Of a DNA stretch of 64,000 nt, positions 35,384 to 46,397 are shown piece by piece. The stretch spans positions 496,001-560,000 of the forward strand of contig JALRME010000022.1 in the NCBI GenBank assembly GCA_026120035.1, read 5' to 3'. This stretch comes from Coleophoma eucalyptorum (Eukaryota > Ascomycota > Leotiomycetes > Helotiales > Dermateaceae). A program made the position numbers and the translations under genes. The number at the start of each line of letters is the position of its first letter. Positions within the stretch are counted from its first letter, which is position 1. Below the pieces are notes generated by a model. It saw only the letters and a list, made by a program, of their open reading frames with translations, was not told where the DNA came from and did no database searches.

Positions 35384-36487
35384 TTATTGGACTTTCCCTC
35401 GAGCTGTAACAGGCCAGATCTCCTGAATAACGCCATTGCGGTGGGCATAGTAGAAGTCGTGAAGATTGACCGTTGGGTCAATGTGACTTGGGATCATTTC
35501 AACGCGGGCGCCAATAGGCACATCAGGTCCGTCTTCCCAGCTCAACCAACCATGCTCATCACCCATTGGAGTGTATGTAACACCAGGCATGTTCTTTACC
35601 TCAGCAAAACCACTATCAGTAGTAAGGGTCTTTAGGCCCGCATCTATCGTAACGCGATGCTCGGATTCCGATTTGCTGATGACTGTGGAAAGGACGGTAA
35701 GACTCTGCGAGAAGAAACCACCTACGGCGTTATGGTAGTCAGAATCCATGAATATAAAAGAGCCTGGTTGTACTTCGGTGATGCCCGGGGTCGTTGCACA
35801 GAACTCAGAAGTACCAGTTCCTCCAGTAGTAACAACCTGGATGTCAAAGCCACTCTCCCGCAACATGTTGGCTGTGCTCGTGAGGATAGCCATTGAAGCC
35901 CGACATTCTGCTTCTCGTGCCTCACGACCATGCACATGCTGGAGATGTCCCTCATAGCCCTGGACACCGATCAGTCTGAGGTGACTGAGGGAGGCAATGT
36001 GCTTGGCAAGAGCGAGAGCGGACCCTGGTGCAACGCCTGTGCGGTGCAAGCCAACATCCAAATCAATCAGAACTTGAATTGGGTGTTCGATACCAGAGGA
36101 GGACAAGGCGTCGTTTATAGCAGTGGCCCCAGCCTCGCTGTCGACGACGGTCTGGATCTTGGGATGGTTGCGGAAAAGCTCAACAAGTCGGCGGACCTTG
36201 ACTGGCCCTACAATCTCACAGGTGATCAACAAATCGTCAAATCCAGCCGCAGCCATAACCTCTGCCTCGCTGACCTTAGCCACACATCCGCCATTGGCGC
36301 CTGCATCAACCAACTTTTGAGCCAGAATATGACTCTTTGTTGTCTTTAGATGTGGTCTTATATTGACATTCATTGGCTTCAGCAAGCCCATCAGCTTGCG
36401 GATATTCTCCTCCATTATATCGAGATCAACAACCATCGAAGGCGTGTCGAGGCTTTCTAGCCGGTCTCCTGGTTTTGGGTTGTACAT
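35384..36487 (-). CDS. D-threonine aldolase-like PLP enzyme (fold type III)
   Basis: A single-exon 367-residue protein of the alanine-racemase-N/D-serine-dehydratase-like fold. The PLP lysine lies in NIRPHLKTTKS (about residue 48), followed by CEIVGP, DLDVGLHRTGV, GVQGYEGHLQH, TTGGTGTS (phosphate-binding) and ELQPGS-like EVQPGSFIFMDSDY. The metal site reads IPSHIDPTVNLHD, a His-x-Asp pair. D-threonine and 3-hydroxy-D-aspartate aldolases use His and Asp there, whereas eukaryotic D-serine dehydratase uses His and Cys. I therefore favour a retro-aldol cleavage of a beta-hydroxy-D-amino acid over dehydration (inference from family knowledge). The gene is intact and intronless, unlike most neighbours. 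A sparse promoter region separates it from the next regulator gene. Confidence 0.88.
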   Translation of the reverse strand: MYNPKPGDRLESLDTPSMVVDLDIMEENIRKLMGLLKPMNVNIRPHLKTTKSHILAQKLVDAGANGGCVAKVSEAEVMAAAGFDDLLITCEIVGPVKVRRLVELFRNHPKIQTVVDSEAGATAINDALSSSGIEHPIQVLIDLDVGLHRTGVAPGSALALAKHIASLSHLRLIGVQGYEGHLQHVHGREAREAECRASMAILTSTANMLRESGFDIQVVTTGGTGTSEFCATTPGITEVQPGSFIFMDSDYHNAVGGFFSQSLTVLSTVISKSESEHRVTIDAGLKTLTTDSGFAEVKNMPGVTYTPMGDEHGWLSWEDGPDVPIGARVEMIPSHIDPTVNLHDFYYAHRNGVIQEIWPVTARGKVQ

Positions 36488-37122
36488 CTCGGTATATTTT
36501 ATACAAGGTAACTGCGTGTGCTAGATATGGGCAGCAAGAACTGTTACAAGTATAAGAGGAGATGCAGATGCGATTTCGGGGGAGGGATGGGGAAAACCTT
36601 GTTCTATAATCACGTGCGCTCAGCCTACACATAAGTGGGATTAGTATGCAGCTCGAGACTTTTGGATTGTTTGAGAGGCGAAACTACACACAATGCTATT
36701 TAGCCTGTATACAATGTGCTAATTAGAGTTGAAAGGGACATTATACTCAGCCTAGCAGAGCTACTATCCTATTATATAGAACACGATTTGCATGAAGAAG
36801 CTGATCGGTCTCCAATACTAAGCCCACATCACATGTAGAGAATATAGGTATAGCAACCTTCAAGCTTAAGGCTCGTACCTCTGCCCATTCTCTCTATCTA
36901 TTCGAGTAGACATCGTAAGGTTGGAAGTGTTCTCTGATATGGAAAGTTGATAGACTCTTCCATATAGTCGATCGTGGCCTCTTTGCCAGTCCCAATAATT
37001 CGTTTTTTGACAATAGTTTCAATGATTTGTACGAATACAGTCCATAGTAAGATGTGTGGATGACGTCGATAGTTCAGGGTTACTTATATTTACCCAAGCA
37101 TTACTGGAGCACAGTGTTAGTG
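36488..37122. other. Intergenic, no gene seen
   Basis: Spacer between the D-threonine-aldolase-like start codon and the stop of Zn2Cys6 factor 2, both on the minus strand. It would carry the aldolase promoter. No clear repeat or motif was noticed. Confidence 0.35.
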
Positions 37123-39732
37123 CTAGTAGTGGAAGGCAACAAATTTCATACGAAACAACTTACTCTCCCACTCCCAATCATTCATGACTCCTAACCAATG
37201 GAATTCACCTATACCTGTATAATCTCCATATCTACCACTAGTCGCACCATCAATATCTGCTTGATATACAACTGAATTAGGAATACCAGATTCCTTCGAA
37301 AGTAGCTGTGCCTCTGCAACAACCCTGTGCTCAGGAATGTTGTTGCTGAGAGGGCTGAAACGATCATGTATCATACCAGGAGTATCCCATGGACGTGAAG
37401 GTTGTGCGAAACGTTGTTCGGCTGTAAAAACACAAGATAATCTGCAGTACTCTTTATTCTGATCTCTTCTCCTCCAGACTTCCTCTGTCACCTGTTTACA
37501 GCGATCAACTATTCCTGTTATCATACGCTTAGACATGAGTCCCCAGCGCTCGCGTACCCACTGCCTATCCTCTTCCTCTAAAGCCTCACAGCCTGCAGCC
37601 ATAAGTGGGAAGGTTTGCACAATAGTTAGGCTGGATGTCAAAGGGACCGTAGCGAGGAAAATTAGGACCTTTTGTGCCAGTTTCTGTAAAGAAACCAAGA
37701 ACGGAAGTTCTGGTACCGCTTGAAGGAGGAGTAGCAGTGTGGCCCATCGGTAAGCTTCGGCGACTTGGATTGAGTCTAAAATGTTGGACTGATAGTCTGG
37801 CTTTCTCAAATCTATCGGGGGCATCCAGTGCTCCAAGGCTAGTTTTAATTCTATCGCTTTAGAAATGATAGCAGGAGAGTTTTGTTTTCCTTTTCTTCGT
37901 CGAATTCCTCTTATCATATCCGCCACACGTCCGAAGGTCGGGAACAATGTGACTGCACAACCCATGAGATGGTCAATCTGCTGTTCGTGAGGCACTGGGC
38001 TCAGCTGAGTGCAAGCCGTCATCAATTCGGAGTCTATCGATGTGCCATCATTGATAGATGTGAACCGAGCAATGACATCCACGTATGTCCAGGTATTTGC
38101 TAGGAAGTTCAGACGGCTTAGCTCACGAGGGGAAAGCTTGGAAGACTGGTTCTTAGAGAAGGCCCTTCGGAGGAGTAATTTGGCACTGTTTATATGGTTG
38201 ATGCCAGTGGATGACTTTTGATGGTCCCACATTTCGGCAAACCCCAGAGCAAGCCTTCCAGCAAGAGCAGCGTCAAGGCAAATATTGTTACTGTTTGAAT
38301 CTGCGCCCAAGGCATCCTTGCCACGGGTAAAATGCTCGATGGCTTGATTGCGAAATTGAGGGCGAGTCCTGCACAAGTGCATGCAAGTCATTGCTGCGAT
38401 TGCGTGATAAAGTGCAGGACAATCTTTAGCTAACGGCCAGATAAGTGTTCGCCAAGGATTTATGCTCGGATCCTCCTTTATAGAAAGGATTCTGCAAGTT
38501 TCGTGATCGAATAGAAGGCTTATCATCTCCGGGCTATTGGATTTGAAACGTGGCTGTTGATAGAAAGAGTAGAAGCCCTGTTCATTTGGAAAGGAAGCGT
38601 GTGACGGTGCGAGATCGAGTAACATGCCTGACGCCTCAGTACTCGATTGAAACTTAGGTGTCTGCCTTTCCAACTCCTCATTCTCTGTTCCTTGTGTGAT
38701 AACTGGCAAGTCATTTCCAGCATCAGGGTCATAAAGATTCCAATCAAGCGGAACCCCAAAAGTTCCAGCCTCGTCATAGTCCGGTAAGAGGAAGTCAGCC
38801 AATTTTGACGATTGGTGATTGTGGAAATTCGCTCCTACTTCGAACTCTGCAAGTGCGTCAAGGTTCCCATGCTTCGGCGATTGATTCGTGGAGAGGGTCA
38901 AAAGATTATTTATATTTGATCCTGTGGAGTCGAAAAGACCAATGTCAAGATCATCAAAAATCTGACCAGGCCCGATGCTGATAGCTGGTGATGCTACTGT
39001 TTCAAGCTGTGCTGCCCTGGATTTAATTGGATTAAACGGAGCTAGTATTGGCAAACCATCATCAGAAAACGCTCCAAACCCGCTGTAAATCCCGAAGGAA
39101 GGAGAAGAGTGCATGGCTAGGTCCTCAGTGAGTGTATCGCAATTGTCTTCATATATCCAGTTTAGTTCATCAGGCGGCGACCCCTTTGCAGATTGAGAAG
39201 GGTCTTTTGAATGCTCATCCGGAAGCTGGGTCATTCTGGGCGATATCAATACTTGTTTGGACTGATCTGCTACATTTTTGGATGCATGCTCTCCTTGGCT
39301 ATTCAAGTTTTTGGCCTTTCCAATGTGCTTCCATCTAAGCTTCTTGTCGTAGCCACCGCATGTGATGCTACGTCGGGAACATTGCTGACAAGATGGTTTG
39401 GTCTCGTCGCACTTCATTCTTTTTGTTTTACAAGTTATGCATCCTAAGGAATATTTTCCACGTAAGCATTCAGCTTTTTAAGTGCATTCTCAACCACAGT
39501 CCAGTAGCATGTGGGTAGTTGAAGACGTACCATTACGACTCTTAGTCTGCTTGCGCTTGGAAACTTGGGCCACATCTTTTATATCACCATTAGGAGCTAT
39601 TAGTACTTGAGCGCGAGTGTTCTTTAGGTGCTTATGCCTCTCAGCTGGTTTCCGAACAGGAGAGCAAGCTGTAGAAAGCCAATTTTCATCTAGAGGCGTG
39701 GTCAGCGAGCTTATCGCAACTGTATCCGCCAT
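37123..39732 (-). CDS. Zn2Cys6 transcription factor 2
   Basis: Exon 1 begins MADTVAISSLTTPL at 39732 and ends in KSRNG. After an intron of roughly 110 bp the zinc cluster follows as CITCKTKRMKCDETKPSCQQCSRRSITC, with all six cysteines. The remaining frame of more than 760 codons is unbroken. It includes FYQQPRFKSNSPEMISLLFDHETCRILS, a fungal-specific middle region with AAMTCMHLCRTRPQFRNQAIEHFTRG (typical of the fungal_trans_2/PF11951 group), a polar low-complexity linker, and a C-terminal EALEEEDRQWVRERWGLMSKRM that is highly characteristic of that group. No lesion was seen. It is divergent from Zn2Cys6 factor 3. Targets are unknown; the adjacent PLP enzyme is a reasonable candidate. Confidence 0.88.
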
Positions 39733-40136
39733 GGAAGGAGCAGAGTGATGAGGGCCAGTGAAAGACTAGAAATGACCAGGTGGAGTCGCAGTAGGTACTG
39801 GCTAATGACAAATCGCTGAACATATAACGAGAAGAAATTAGAAACAATAACCACAGATAGACCTAGCGAATAGTTTTCGGCTCGAGGAATAGAGAGTCTA
39901 TAATTGTTATCGTCGTTTGCTATGAGGTGCAGCAATAAGAACAATACAATGCCAAAGAAGAAAATATGAGATCCACTGTTGATTACCCCACTGATAACAG
40001 TAGTACTTCCGATTCGGTCATATGCGAAGTAAATTTTAGTAGCTGTCAACTGAGGATTTGCGAATGGGTGTAAGGCAAATAACAGGGAGTGTTTGCTAAA
40101 ATCTGTGTAAATATACCCTTCGAAATTCATAATCAC
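39711..40136 (-). CDS. Possible small membrane protein
   Basis: An open frame of 141 codons on the strand of factor 2, overlapping its first exon by 22 bp in another frame. It contains three or four hydrophobic stretches (for example FFFGIVLFLLLHLIA and LHLVISSLSLALITLLL), so it could be a membrane protein or the last exon of one. No family motif was recognised, no upstream exon is certain, and it lies where the factor 2 promoter should be. It may be a chance frame. Confidence 0.25.
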   Translation of the reverse strand: MIMNFEGYIYTDFSKHSLLFALHPFANPQLTATKIYFAYDRIGSTTVISGVINSGSHIFFFGIVLFLLLHLIANDDNNYRLSIPRAENYSLGLSVVIVSNFFSLYVQRFVISQYLLRLHLVISSLSLALITLLLPWRIQLR

Positions 40137-40742
40137 GGAGTGATACTATCTACAAAATGCCTCTGCCGAGGGAAGGAAAGATAAGGTAAGAACTTATATT
40201 ACGTATAAATCAGGCTTGTGTTATGCTTTACCTCCGAGCCGATTCTTTTTTTCTCAGCCTCCTTCTAGCAGCTACCTCTGAACGAAAGCGTCGTATACTG
40301 AGCAACGATCTCGTACTCCGTTACTGCGCATGTATAGGTGAAGACCCTACTACATCTTTTGAATTGGGGTAAGTTCATGCTCATCATAACACGAAAGGCA
40401 TTCAGAGCTCATTAGTAGCAGCTGGGCAAAATTCCTCTCAACTTTCCCTAAGCGATGATAGAAGCTGAGAAGTCAAGCTATTCACCTTTCACCAACGGTC
40501 ACTTATGATGTAAGCCTTGGTACAGTATAGGAAGTGGTTAAAAGATCGCTATGTGAAGTAGCTAGAACGCACTATTCGCCTGATTATGCAGGTCATTCCG
40601 CGCCGAGATCTATTATAAGCCAATCGATGTCGCCTTCCTTTCCGAAACTCGCTCGCTCTACTCTGACGTTATCAACATTATCACAGCCAACAATCACAAT
40701 CAACGCCCTCATTGTTCTAAGACTAGAACTGAGTCGCTCCAG

Positions 40743-43138
40743 ATGCACGGAAAAAGGCATCGTAATGCAATGCCAAAATCTCAACAGCCTGCTGGTCGTA
40801 TAGTAGGGTGTCTTACGTGCCGCAGGCGAAGAGTGAAGTGCGATAGAGCCACCCCTGCTTGCGGAGCTTGTCGACGATTAAGTCTCGAATGCCTCTCAAG
40901 GCCGGCGGCAGAAAGATTCCTCTGGCTGCCACTGAACCAGATTGAATTTTGTGAACTAGCAGGCGATCGAACGACGGGTCAAGATGATTTACCAGCAGAG
41001 AGAACTACGCCGGCACGCCGGACAGCCCTAGCCACCGGTACGTCATGGATGATTTCAGCTGCTACTTCTTTAGACTGACTGGCTTTCAATGTCTCCAGAA
41101 AAAGAAAGAAAGGCCATGTGCCAACTGCTGCAGCAGTCGACCGCACATAGGGATATTGATGACATTCTCAATTCTCTGCGCGAATCTGTAGAAGCAGGAG
41201 TGGGGGCAGTATCATCTGGGCCGTTCACAGTTTTCCCGACCGCACCCGTGCAAGGTACAGAAATCGAACCCTTTGCTCGGCTGCCGAGCTCCCCTAGTTT
41301 ATCAGTATCACCAAGCCGTACCAGTAATGATTCGTCTTCCTCCTCATCATCTGGCGCTACCTTTGGAATCTTACCTAGTGGACGTATTTGTCAAGATGAG
41401 AATATCAGTGTAGATATTGTCAGCTCGATACTCGAGCCTGACTGGGAAGAAAGCATCTTTCCGGGCACTGGTTTAGACACTTTACAACTGGGACTTACTG
41501 AGGAATCATCATTCCATATTCTCAACACGCTAGAGCCACAACCCGATGCCTACACTTTTGAGTTACCGTCACCCCTATCCCTTCACCTTCCCTTCCTACA
41601 TCCGTCGCAGATTCTAGAAAGGATTCCTAAAGAGACTTTTTCGCTCATCGAATACTATGGATCGAGGATACTCTTCTTCCATTCACCGTTTCCAAGTCAC
41701 AAGCCTCCATGGAAAATTATGCATCATCCATCAGTGTTAGAGACAACAGCAGCGCTACTTGTAGCTGCTCCTGTGAAGCATGCGCAACTAGCATTGTTGT
41801 ATGCAATTTTAGCAATCAGCTCATTCCATATTGACTGGTGTACAATTTCTGAGCAGCTGTCAGAACCTAGGACCTGCAATGATCAAGCTGACAATCCTCG
41901 GTCATACTGGTGGAACATGGGCGAGCAATTTGAAAGATACGCAAAAGTACAGTTGAAGCTGGCACTCAAAGAAGAATTTACTGGTCCTACAAAGGCCAAG
42001 TACAAGCACATCCTTATGACTCTACTCTGTATGGTGACAATATGCGTAAGTCTCTGTATTCTTTTGTAAACACGAGATATTCTTTCCATGCTTTCTACAA
42101 TTCCAGTAGGTCTATCTGCCGATAACTAAACCACTTTAGGTCTCCACTGGAAAAATGGACGACGCACGATACTTCTTACTAGATGCTGAGCGAGTAATCC
42201 GACTTCGCGGACTGCTCAAGCCGCACCTATCCAAAAAAGTTCGACTCCTACATAATATCTTTCTATACAACCGTATCATTGAAGAAAGCACGTTCTGTTA
42301 TCCAAAGCCAATCCAATCTGATTCAACAAACGCTGAAGATCCTAGTAATCAACCACTTTTATCTGTAGATAATATCTTAAGCACCGCATTATTGAGTCAC
42401 AATAGCGAAAGTGGTGACAATTTCATTCACAATCGCACCACAGCTAGAGACGAGATCTCTCTATCTGAGCAGTTAATGATAAGTGATGGTGCATGGTTTG
42501 AGTCAATATATGGAGTTCCCATGGCTTTAATGCGTCTTATCTCTCAAACAACATCGCTCATACACGAAGCCGAAATTCACCACTCGTTCCCTCCGTCTGC
42601 TGACTTGGCTTTCATGGAAGCATTTTCGCGCCGTGCCAATTCTCTTGAAGACCTTATCTGTGGGTTCCGGTGCGAACCAGTCCAAGAAGGTCATGGCAGA
42701 GAACATGTTTTTGCGGAGGAGCATGGCTCGGTGCATAGCAACGTGATGCGGTATCTAGTTTCAGCAATGCACCAGGGACTTTTGATATTCTTCTACCGGC
42801 GGGTACGCAAACTGAACTCCTACGCACTCCAGCCATTTGTGAAACGCACTATCTCCGATTTGTGTGCATTTCAGCGTGCCAAGGATGAGCATAATATCAT
42901 CACACCTGTAGTCTGCTGGCCGGGCTTCATTGCTGGCTCTGAAGCTTTGGACGAGGAGGATCGCCAACAGTTCAGGCAATGGTTTAGACAGAGTGGGCGT
43001 GGCTGGCGGAACTTTGATACAATCGGAGAAGTAGTGGAAAATTTGTGGAGGGCTAGAGAAAAGTCGGGTTCAAGAGCTGGCGAAGTGACTTGGGAGAATT
43101 TCTTCACAGAACATCGGGTTTCAATCATTTCAACTTGA
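40743..43138 (+). pseudogene. Zn2Cys6 transcription factor 3 with 4-bp frameshift
   Basis: The N terminus has GCLTCRRRRVKCDRATPACGAC and RRLSLEC, a complete zinc cluster. The frame ends at a TGA at 41076-41078, inside a tandem GACTGACT (41073-41080). Counting GACT once, the frame passes from TSLD straight into WLSMSPEKERKAM and stays open through an intron (42046-42139) to the stop at 43138. That gives 766 codons in total, and both exon lengths become multiples of three. A GT-AG intron across the site would be only 36 bp and would still leave the stop. The rest is a fungal_trans_2-type (ARCA-like) domain with LPFLHPSQ, ERVIRLRGL and PGFIAGSEALDEEDRQQFRQW. It is either a recent pseudogene, an assembly error, or two shorter proteins. 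Confidence 0.75.
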
Positions 43139-43808
43139 AGGAAGAATCTAGTGAATCTTGAAGAATGCCCCAACTTTGAAGTGGTAGCTAGGAAATCCTA
43201 TTATACGCACTGTATTAGTGTAGTCAAGCGTTATTTTTGGGCAATCTAAAGTCCAGGCGTTCCTGCCAAAGGGCAACTCCAAAAATGGACACTGTGGGGC
43301 AGGAAACTTCATGCAATGGAATTAAAGGCCTGTCCTCAATTATCTAAAACTCATTACAAGAGAACAGAACTAAGAACTAGAGATCATCATCCTTGAAATA
43401 CTTGGGCTAATTTTCTACTGCATCCTTTCTTCGAGAATATGTTGTTTAAAGACCTAGATATATGTTCCAATAGACTACTTGAAAATGGTAGCATGCTATA
43501 GAGCTTAGTCTAGAGAATAAGCAAGAATGGTTTATGACTGCTGCAAAATCCAAATCAGGAAAATAATTCCATCCCCGATTAAATATGCGGGTGACGTACA
43601 TCCGTTACCTATCAAACTGTTGCTCGCGGTTGGCCTTCCTGAATTGTCACAACAGAGCGTGCTTAATTAATTGCCGAACCGGTGCACCCCTTTTACTCTG
43701 GGCTATATAAGCGGACCAAGAATATTAGGTGTCCCCGTACTTGACAGAAGTGACCCTCTTCAGCTCCTACACCTAAAGTATACTTTCCAACCTGAGATAT
43801 CCAAAGCA
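43139..43808. other. Intergenic upstream of PhyH B
   Basis: No gene is visible. A TATA-like sequence (GCTATATAAG) lies at about 43702, some 100 bp before the PhyH B start, and fits a core promoter. Confidence 0.4.
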
Positions 43809-44820
43809 ATGGTTGCTACAACTATCCGGCCAAAGCCTGCGCCGATAGATCCAGCATACAAGCCGCAGGCTGCGATCACAAGACTTCCTGCGACTGCACC
43901 GATAAAAAAGATTCTTGAAATCCTAGACCGTGATGGCGGTCTCATCCTTGAGAATCTTGCGAGCCAGGATGAACTGGATAGCGTAGCCAAGGAAATCGAG
44001 GAATCTACGAAGGAAGAGGACGAACTGCCTCATACAGCATTCCCCCAAATACCCTCTGAGACACACCTTGTATCTGGTCTGGTCGGTAGATCTCAGACTG
44101 TTGCCGCCATCTGCGAAAGACCTGTGTTGAAGAAGTTGTTGGAGGAGATATTGACGGATCAATTCTCGGTAACCCGCGAGGGGGTAACGGAGCATTACCG
44201 CATCGACCCCCTACTTAGCATCAGTTTATCTTTCCAGATTGGCACAGGTGCACCCCGCCAGGCTCTTCATCGAGATGACAGTATTCACGGCATAGAACAT
44301 AATGTTTTCGACCTGAAAAAAGCCAGCCAGTTTGCTTGCTTAATCGCTGCCTGTCAGACAACAAGGGAGAATGGTGCTACCATGTTCGTCCCGGGTAGTC
44401 ATCGGTGGGACGATAACCGCCAGCCACGGGTGGATGAGATATGCTTCGCTGGTATGTGTTCGCTCTCGAGACATGGTTATGCTGGATCACATGCGACACT
44501 GTTTCGTTACACTTAGCTGATTTCCAATAGAAATGGAGCGTGGTTCAGCCTTAGTTTTCATGGGTTCTGCTTACCATGGTGGTGGTCACAATTCAGTCCC
44601 AAATATGCATCGGGTTGTCCATGGGCTTTTCTTTGTCCGGGGAACTCTACGCCAAGAAGAGAACCAATTCTTGACCATTCCTCATAGAAAAGTACTTCAA
44701 ATGACCCCATTCATGCAGAATCTTCTGGGATACAAGAAGCCGGACTCCGCACTGGGACTGGTGGACAACAGAGACCCAAGCACGGATCTGGTGGGAGTTT
44801 TCCATCGGCTGGGTTCGTAG
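43809..44820 (+). CDS. PhyH-family 2OG dioxygenase B
   Basis: Two exons (43809-44451, 643 nt; 44531-44820, 290 nt) encode 310 residues, starting MVATTIRPKPAPIDP. Iron ligands are the HxD of LHRDD and the distal His of YHGGGHN. RGTLRQEENQF carries the likely 2OG arginine. GATMFVPGSHRWDD and LLSISLSFQIGTGAPRQ align block by block with PhyH A. Both exons match PhyH A in length to the base, so the pair arose by gene duplication without indels in coding sequence, and now sits about 13 kb apart in opposite orientations. The encoded sequences have diverged considerably, so they may act on successive intermediates. No lesion. Confidence 0.92.
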
Positions 44821-45473
44821 ATGTGAAAATCCCGGCCCACATCCTTATACAATATTTTATTGAATTACGATTCAGTTTCTTGAGTCAAGTAATAGTCACG
44901 GGTCAAACGGGCTAGAAGGAGAAAAGATGTTAGCTAGAAGATAACAAGCGGCACTAAGATACACTATAACCTTAACTTTATGCATTCGTTTAAATACACC
45001 TGTTTCCAGTCTGCCACAGTGCCTAGATCTGTACTAGATCTTATCTGATGTGAAATACCTATGTTTGGTTGGCCGAGGCAAGCGAACGGGTGCTGGTGAA
45101 TGAACAAGATGAATGGGAAAGTTGAATGAGACGAATGGGGAAATTTATTCTACAGTGCGGCTTCTCCGTAGCTCAGGTTCCTCGAAGTAGCACTGTTTCG
45201 CGCCTGGAACGCCATAGCAGTCTTGTAAAGGTCCCCGATTGGTGCTGAGCAGACTTAAGTCACTTTTGACTCTTCTCGCTCTTTCTGCGATGCACTTGCA
45301 ACTATCCCAAGAAACTAAGATAAATAGGCGACGGTCCCTTGGGACTTTCACACCTGAAAACAGGGAGGGAATCAGTATTTTAAAAGATCTTCGTTTATTT
45401 CATCGACCAAGTCGCCCAGATCAAGTTATCATTCAGCTCCCATTCCTAACACGCATTCGAATTTGAGCTCAAC
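44821..45473. other. Intergenic, no gene seen
   Basis: Spacer between PhyH B and the membrane-protein gene, both on the plus strand. A short plus-strand frame near 45239-45466 has no recognisable family features and ends just before the next start codon. It is probably 5' flank of the membrane-protein gene. Confidence 0.35.
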
Positions 45474-46397
45474 ATGTCTTCCAGTCTCAAAGACTTTGAT
45501 CCCGTATACCGTTTTGTTACATCATGGCTTCTCCCGCCGAAATACCTAGGCAGTCTCCGTATCCTGTTATCCGTATACTGCTTTACGACCATTCTATTCT
45601 CGTTCGGCTGGTTCGCACGCAATAATGTTACCTTTCATTTAAAAGACTTCACCCTCCCAGACCTAGATTTCCAAATCGGTATTCAAGCAGTCGGCCAGTC
45701 TTTCAGTTACTTCACATACCTTACGTACTGGGGTCTAGCATTCTACATGATGGTCTCCGGAATCCATACCCTCTCCTACGCCCGTCATGGTCGTGTTCCA
45801 CTTCAAGACTGGCCACGGTTCCTCCAGACCATGCATAGCATCTACTACACAACTATTACCTGTTTCCCCATCATGGTGACCATCGTTTTCTGGGGCAGCA
45901 TGTATAATGGTCCATGGCAAGGTACCACCCGCTTCTATCAATGGCACAATGTCTCTATCCACGGGCTCAACTCGCTCCTCGCGTTCTCTGAAATCATACT
46001 GACGACCACGTTACCACCACCCCTATTCTACATCGGCTTTCTATGCACAATACTGAGTTTATATCTCGGGCTCGCGTATATAACATTGGGCACACAGCAT
46101 TTCCTGGTATACGAGTGGATGGGGTCTCAATTCGGAGCCGGACAGATCGTTGCACATGTTTTTGGGTATGCAGGATTGATCATTGCAGTGTGCCTTTTCG
46201 TCCGGGCGCTCATTTGGTTGCGATGCCGAATGACCGGTGGAATGGGGAAGATGTCCAAGAGAATGAATGGTGATGATGCCAAGGAAGACTTCGGCAGCGA
46301 GCGGGGAGGCTCTGAGCGGGGAGGTTCTGCCAGCGGTGGTAGTGAAAGCGGTAATAGTAACGTCGAGAAATCTGTCAAGGGGCCAGAGATCTGCTGA
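45474..46397 (+). CDS. FAR-17a/AIG1-like multi-pass membrane protein
   Basis: A single-exon 307-residue protein with about six hydrophobic helices: near residues 25-48 (ILLSVYCFTTILFSFGWF), 75-98, 118-140, 160-180, 188-212 and 222-246. The helix pattern with FSYFTYLTYWGLAFYMM and a later conserved-looking SIHGLNSLLAFSEII resembles fungal FAR-17a/AIG1-family proteins. Some of these are threonine hydrolases of fatty-acid esters of hydroxy fatty acids; the Thr in TYLTYWG and the His in SIHGLN are candidate catalytic residues (inference). The cytosolic tail carries a GGSERGGSASGG-type Ser/Gly/Glu repeat and would be disordered. An ER or plasma-membrane location is expected. Alternatively it is just an uncharacterised fungal membrane protein. 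Confidence 0.6.
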   Translation: MSSSLKDFDPVYRFVTSWLLPPKYLGSLRILLSVYCFTTILFSFGWFARNNVTFHLKDFTLPDLDFQIGIQAVGQSFSYFTYLTYWGLAFYMMVSGIHTLSYARHGRVPLQDWPRFLQTMHSIYYTTITCFPIMVTIVFWGSMYNGPWQGTTRFYQWHNVSIHGLNSLLAFSEIILTTTLPPPLFYIGFLCTILSLYLGLAYITLGTQHFLVYEWMGSQFGAGQIVAHVFGYAGLIIAVCLFVRALIWLRCRMTGGMGKMSKRMNGDDAKEDFGSERGGSERGGSASGGSESGNSNVEKSVKGPEIC

